Below, one piece after another: positions 55,057 to 60,000 of a stretch of DNA of 60,000 bases. How positions within the stretch are numbered: the stretch's first letter is position 1; the number at the start of each line of letters is the position of its first letter. A program made the position numbers and the translations under genes. Location: positions 28,783,554 through 28,843,553 of the forward strand of contig NC_092562.1 of assembly GCF_037975245.1 (NCBI RefSeq). Reading direction: 5' to 3'. The notes under the pieces were generated by a model that made no database searches, was not told the DNA's origin, and was given only the letters and a program-made list of their open reading frames with translations. This DNA comes from Apostichopus japonicus (taxonomy: Eukaryota > Echinodermata > Holothuroidea > Aspidochirotida > Stichopodidae).

Positions 55057-58000
55057 ATATACACTGTAGGGCTGTGTATTGTATTTTCAACAAAACCAGT
55101 AACTATGCATTTACTATTCAACCCTTGCCAAAATCCATGTTACCAAATATTTCTTTAGTCGCCACTTAACTCATGCACTACAATATCATGATCATGCACA
55201 GTGCTATATACTCATAAAAGGAGATAGTCTCTGACTGAACTAGATACATCAATTCTTTAACCTTTAATTGTTATTTAAACACAATTTTTAGCAAGATTAC
55301 TCACATGGATCTTGTGCAAGTATATAGAGCTGCATGGCGTGCAAGTAGCCTAGAATCCTACTAAGTTAAGTACTACACACTATGTAAGCCTAGCCAGTAG
55401 TAACTTTGGCAGTGCTAACTAACGTACAGTATGTCACTCACTAATTAAAGTATATAGGACTACTACAGTATGTGTGTACTGTACATTGTGAGGAAAAAAC
55501 AGGTTCGCTTTACTTTTGCTAAATAGCGGCTACATCCCTCTCTACATTGTCACTTAAATGCAGTTTCCAACTCAGTCAACTTCGTAGTCCTGGTAGATGG
55601 GAAAGTCTATGGTAGAGAGGCGGGGGCACCACTTCCCCCCAGGGGACATGTAAGAGAAGCACAGTAATTTATACATACAAATCAGAATTGAGGTGAAGTA
55701 CTACCAAATCCTAAGTACACACAGTTTAGAAGGAACGAATGAATTTTTTTTATTTTTTTTTTATTTTTTTAAACGAATTAATTAACGAGCGAATGTATGT
55801 ATATATGTATGGAAGAAAATAATAATAAAAAATAAATCAAAATTATTAAATGACTACAGAAGCCACATGAAATCAGAATCACTAGTCTCTAGCCACACAC
55901 ATACCCTACCTAGGTGTGGTGACTGCATAATGTCACTATCTTATATGACTACTGTAGTATTGTACAAAATCTTGGAAAAATGTAACATTCCCCCAAAATT
56001 AGATATTTGGATATATTGCTGATTGCTAGTACAGAGGAAATGACACATTTTTCTGCCCTGAGTACAGACACATGTTTGTATAGATTTGTGTTGCTGCAAA
56101 TGGCATTGTTTCGGTGGGAATTTGATTACAGTATATTATACATGTATGTAGATTTTTATGTCCCACTGATACAATCATCTTAAACAAGCACTTGGCTAAA
56201 ATTGTTGAATTCTAGGCCTGAGTATAATAGTCATCAACTGAGCAGCAAATGAAAGATGCTTCTCCATTATGGGATGAGATCTAATGAAGATATTAAAATA
56301 TATACATGTAACTAGGTAAAATTTGTGAGCATTCCTTGAATAGGATATGATCATGTGACTGTATTATCCAATGATCAGGGAGGGAAGCTGTTAATCAATA
56401 ATTATTAAATTAATAATCAGATCAGGATCTACACCTGTTGTTACCAGCATGTATGTGAATTACACAAAGGAAGAAGACGAAGAAAAGCTACAGCTGTTGT
56501 TGCTACTGTACCCAATGGACCACCTGGTCAATCAAAATGCTGCAAAGTTTTATTACTCACTTTTAGAGAATTGTATGTTTTCAAACAGGGATGTACTTGT
56601 AACATGTACATCTTATATACAAGGCCAAGTTTCTGGTAGCTTCTAAGGTACTGTGCATACTGTATTGTAGGTAGGTGAACAGTACAGTATGCTGAAGTGA
56701 ATGGACACAGATCTCATATACTGTAAGGGAGTGCAAGTGAAGTACAATACTAATATGCATAGAGAGCATCTTACTCCATACATACTGTACAGTAACTGCA
56801 ACCTGTGAGTCTTACATTATGTGTACAGTAAAGAGTACTGTAGGCCTATCATACTGTAGTACAGTATGACACAGTCAGTCTTAACACATTCATTGCCTCA
56901 TAAAAGGGCATATATCCAGTGGTCAAGGCCTCAAGAGGCTCAAGGCCTGTACTGTAGTACAGTGACCTGTCACACCAGCGGTCAAGGGGCTCAAGACCTG
57001 TACTATACCACAGTATCTGCCAAACCTGTGATATCTTCTCATTGTAGCAGGTATTTATTTTCCTTGGTAGGGTAAATTTACAATTTTGCTGATAAAATTT
57101 GCAAAGCTCCAAAATGTGCAGTACTTGTAGTACAGTATGAATACAATATGATGTTTGTGGATCTAATAAAAAAAGAATTTAATTTTTTCCACTATTTGTC
57201 TATATTATGTTACATTTAATATGACTAAGTAGAGTAGAGTGGAACATACTGTACAGTAGCATGTGTTCAGAGTATGTATCACATACAGTAGTCCAACAAT
57301 GCAGTCCACAGCACACAGATATCTCTTGATGTTGCGTGGAAATACATAAAGGGTAGGCTACAGTGAGGTGACCTACACTTTGGCTCTTTGACGCAGGTAG
57401 ACTGCAGAATAGAATAGCATGTATGTGCACGGGATTGCAAAGAAAACAATTACACATTGTTACAGTACCATATATACACTAGTACATGTAACTTCTAACT
57501 GGAGTGCAAAATTTTCTGCAAATATTAATGTTTCAATGTTGTTTGAAGTTGCTTATAATTGATAATTTACAATATTATTACACTAGAAGTGGTAAAAACA
57601 CTATTTAAACAGGGATTGGGACTTGGGCTGCAGCATGGTTACAACTGGACTGATATAAGACTGTCTGTTTCGGACTCAAACATTGAGCTGGACTCAGCCA
57701 AACCTGAAATAAAACTTGAAGAGCCTTTTAATTCTGGACTCAATTTTAATACAGTCAATATCAGTCAAATATATAGTATATAAATAAAATAGAAGTCCAA
57801 ACAATTTTACAAAAACTAACGAAAGTGAAAGAAAGACAAAATGATCATAACTGAATTTAATTTGTGTCTGTCTGTCCGTCTATCTGTCTGTAAACAGTAC
57901 TAGTGCTTTCCACAACTTAACTAGATCTTACTGTAGAACAGTAACTATAATTTTTGTACATGAGCACAGCTTCATTCACTGAAAGTGTTAGCACTCACAT

Positions 58001-60000
58001 TATTTACTTAAAAACAGACATATACTTACATACTCTCTCGAGTCTACATTAGTATTCAGTCAGCAATGTTTTACTGAAGTATTCATCAAATTACTGTACA
58101 TGTATGCTATTCATTGCAGGCTTACTGTAGAAGCCAAGGTTGGCTTATATTCAACTTCTAGCTTTCTCTTTAACCATGATGCAGTAATAATGCAAATTCC
58201 ATAATAAACCTGCATAAACTCCCAAACTTTAGTCACAGCATGTATCATGCACAGTATTTGCAAGTACAGTATGCAGTACTGCCACATTATAAATAGGGAA
58301 TTTCCCTTCATATTTTGGCAGTTTTCCAAAAGTTACATATAAAGAAAATTATCAAGACAAATTGCAAACATGATTGATCTGGTAATAATTTAAAATTAAA
58401 ATTTTATATAGCATTATCGAAGGCTCAGAATTTTTTTCTCTCATTGAGTACACACTGAATACATCTTTACACTATATGTACAGTATATATGCAGCTTTCA
58501 AGACCTTTATTTACCATTTTGCGATGCAATACTGGATAAATTATTCGCTAGCGATGCATCTCATTAATGTTATCATCTGCCAAGTAAACGTTCAATTTGA
58601 AAATATTAGTAAGAAGAGATATAGAGTAATAGAAGTAAGTATAGTGGTTAAGTACAGGTGATAACAGATAAAAAATATGGTATCATTGCTGACTTCGTAC
58701 TTATATACTGTACAGTATGACTGTACTGAGATGCTGCCCTAAGATTTTGATTTGACATATACATACATGTAGCCTTTTTATGCACCAGTTGGTGTGCACA
58801 TTAAAATTAATATCATATGAGAACAATTTGTTACAAAAACGATTGGTTGTTTAGACCTGCAGTACACCAGTGTAGTTAAGCATGTCGCAACACTGTGTCC
58901 TACAATGGAATTCGAAGCAAGGCTATAACATTGCTTTTAGGCAAGGAACTTACCACCAAACCTTCAATTGTTCAGTTTACTTAGCATACATGTAACTCCT
59001 GTACAAACAATAACCAAACAAAAGAAAAACACAAAGATGAACTTTGCTGATACATTTGCAGTTTGACATTCCGTTCTTGTGCAATGCTTTAAGTCTGTAC
59101 TGTGTTTTCGCATCATAAAGTGACAACATATAACACGTAACTTAACTTAGTCTAATGAAGAATATGTGCAATGCTTTACCCTACTTTGTTTTCGCATCAT
59201 AAAGTGACCACAAAAAGCATGTAACTCTAATAAGTCTCACGATGAATGTACATGTATTCCCCTCTGGTTTTACTTATTACAGTATCATGCACTAGACCTG
59301 TGTATAAACTGCCTTCACATACCGTAACTTCAACTCTGAATATGGAAATTGGACTTGTTTGAAAATTAAGGCATTTTAAATTAATCTTTATCCATCAGCA
59401 GCATACTCTGGAGGGTACAAGAAGTGTCCAAATCAGTTTGCTGAAGGTGGGTCACTCAACGCATATAGGGTCCAATCTGGAATACCGTACGTCTCGTCAA
59501 CTTGAGTTGAGATGTGAATTCACTTTGCACAGTGACATCTGTATTGTACATTAGCAAGACTTTCTAGTGTTATTACAGTACATATGTACCACAATTACTG
59601 TAACAACTAAGCAATGTTCAATGTGACTAAAGCAAAATCCAACAGTACTGTACTAGTTTCATCACAGGGAAAGTCAGTAACGGTTTTAAGGAAATTGCAC
59701 TTTTTTTGTTTGTTTTTAACATCTTGTTATCAAACAGTTAAAACGTTCAATTCCTTGGTCCTATGTTTACAGTATACCTCATGGGAGGCTGTGGATATGA
59801 GAACGTCCACAAAGTTGGACTACAAAATATGTCTTGTTTGATATTCTGTACATGTGCTGTATGCAGGCCAGGCTCTTAGGAATCTGACTGTATACATATG
59901 AGACACATCATGTATGATATCAACAATCTTCTGTTCACAACACTGATAACAGGTCTTCAATTGTACTGCAAATCTACTAATTAATATTATAATAACTCCA
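55057..60000. other. No gene supported to the window end
   Basis: AT-rich with small local duplications: GTCAAGG.GCTCAAG units at 56920-57000, and a pair of about 95-bp units starting GTGCAATGCTTTA at about 59080 and 59166 that share TTTTCGCATCATAAAGTGAC. A (TCTG)n-like tract lies at 57866-57892. A 65-codon frame at 56449-56646 (MYVNYTKEEDEEKLQLLLLL start) has no recognisable homology or firm splice context. Confidence 0.5.

Noticed and set aside
56449-56646. Possible small gene starting MYVNYTKEED
   Set aside because: Single short frame with no recognisable family, no good splice or promoter context; left unannotated.

Overview
The window is animal nuclear DNA: AT-rich, intron-rich, gene-poor, and full of microsatellites, minisatellites and short non-autonomous transposons. 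It holds no prokaryotic-style genes. Two protein-coding genes can be reconstructed exon by exon, both from families typical of animals. Gene content, compact exons with GT-AG introns and the repeat style suggest an invertebrate deuterostome, perhaps an echinoderm such as a sea cucumber. The species is an inference only.

Region 1 (1-11.7 kb, + strand): the main part of a Fanconi anaemia group C gene (FANCC). About eleven coding exons lie between 466 and 11508, with the 5' end outside the window, a stop codon at 11506-11508 and an AATAAA at 11726. The introns hold an hAT-type MITE (677-1079), two copies of a TTAA-flanked MITE (2490-2792, 7294-7624) and three tRNA-derived SINE-like units.

Region 2 (11.7-28.4 kb): intergenic and very AT-rich, with no gene I can support. 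It holds a third copy of the TTAA MITE (13856-14212), a second unrelated TTAA-flanked element (17501-18478), a 150-bp tandem repeat (15.7-16.0 kb), a 97-bp tandem repeat (25.18-25.56 kb), and (TA)n and homopolymer tracts.

Region 3 (28.4-38.6 kb, - strand): a SYDE/SYD-1 family RhoGAP in four coding exons (38593-37627, 31261-31110, 29425-29176, 28642-28398). They encode a basic/Ser-rich N-terminus, a C2 domain, a RhoGAP domain with its arginine finger, and an acidic tail. Intron 2 carries a duplicated, still in-frame 57-nt exon-like copy. Intron 1 carries a 32-bp minisatellite split by a 1.35-kb hAT-like element with GATTAC-rich ends, and a fourth TTAA MITE.

Region 4 (38.6-60 kb): no convincing coding exons. 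It could be SYDE 5' intron/upstream DNA or intergenic. It holds a 33-bp minisatellite (41.1-42.0 kb), higher-order tandem repeats (39.0-39.7 and 53.3-53.7 kb), a near-perfect palindrome of about 180 bp (47.37-47.57 kb), an hAT-type MITE (54605-55048), a striking excess of the palindrome CTGTACAG, and most copies of an interspersed family ending in a GACAGGTAAG splice-donor-like core.

FANCC and the SYDE-like gene converge tail to tail. FANCC acts in nuclear crosslink repair and SYDE in Rho signalling at synapses, so no functional link is implied. No complete autonomous transposon, virus, CRISPR array or prokaryotic system was found.
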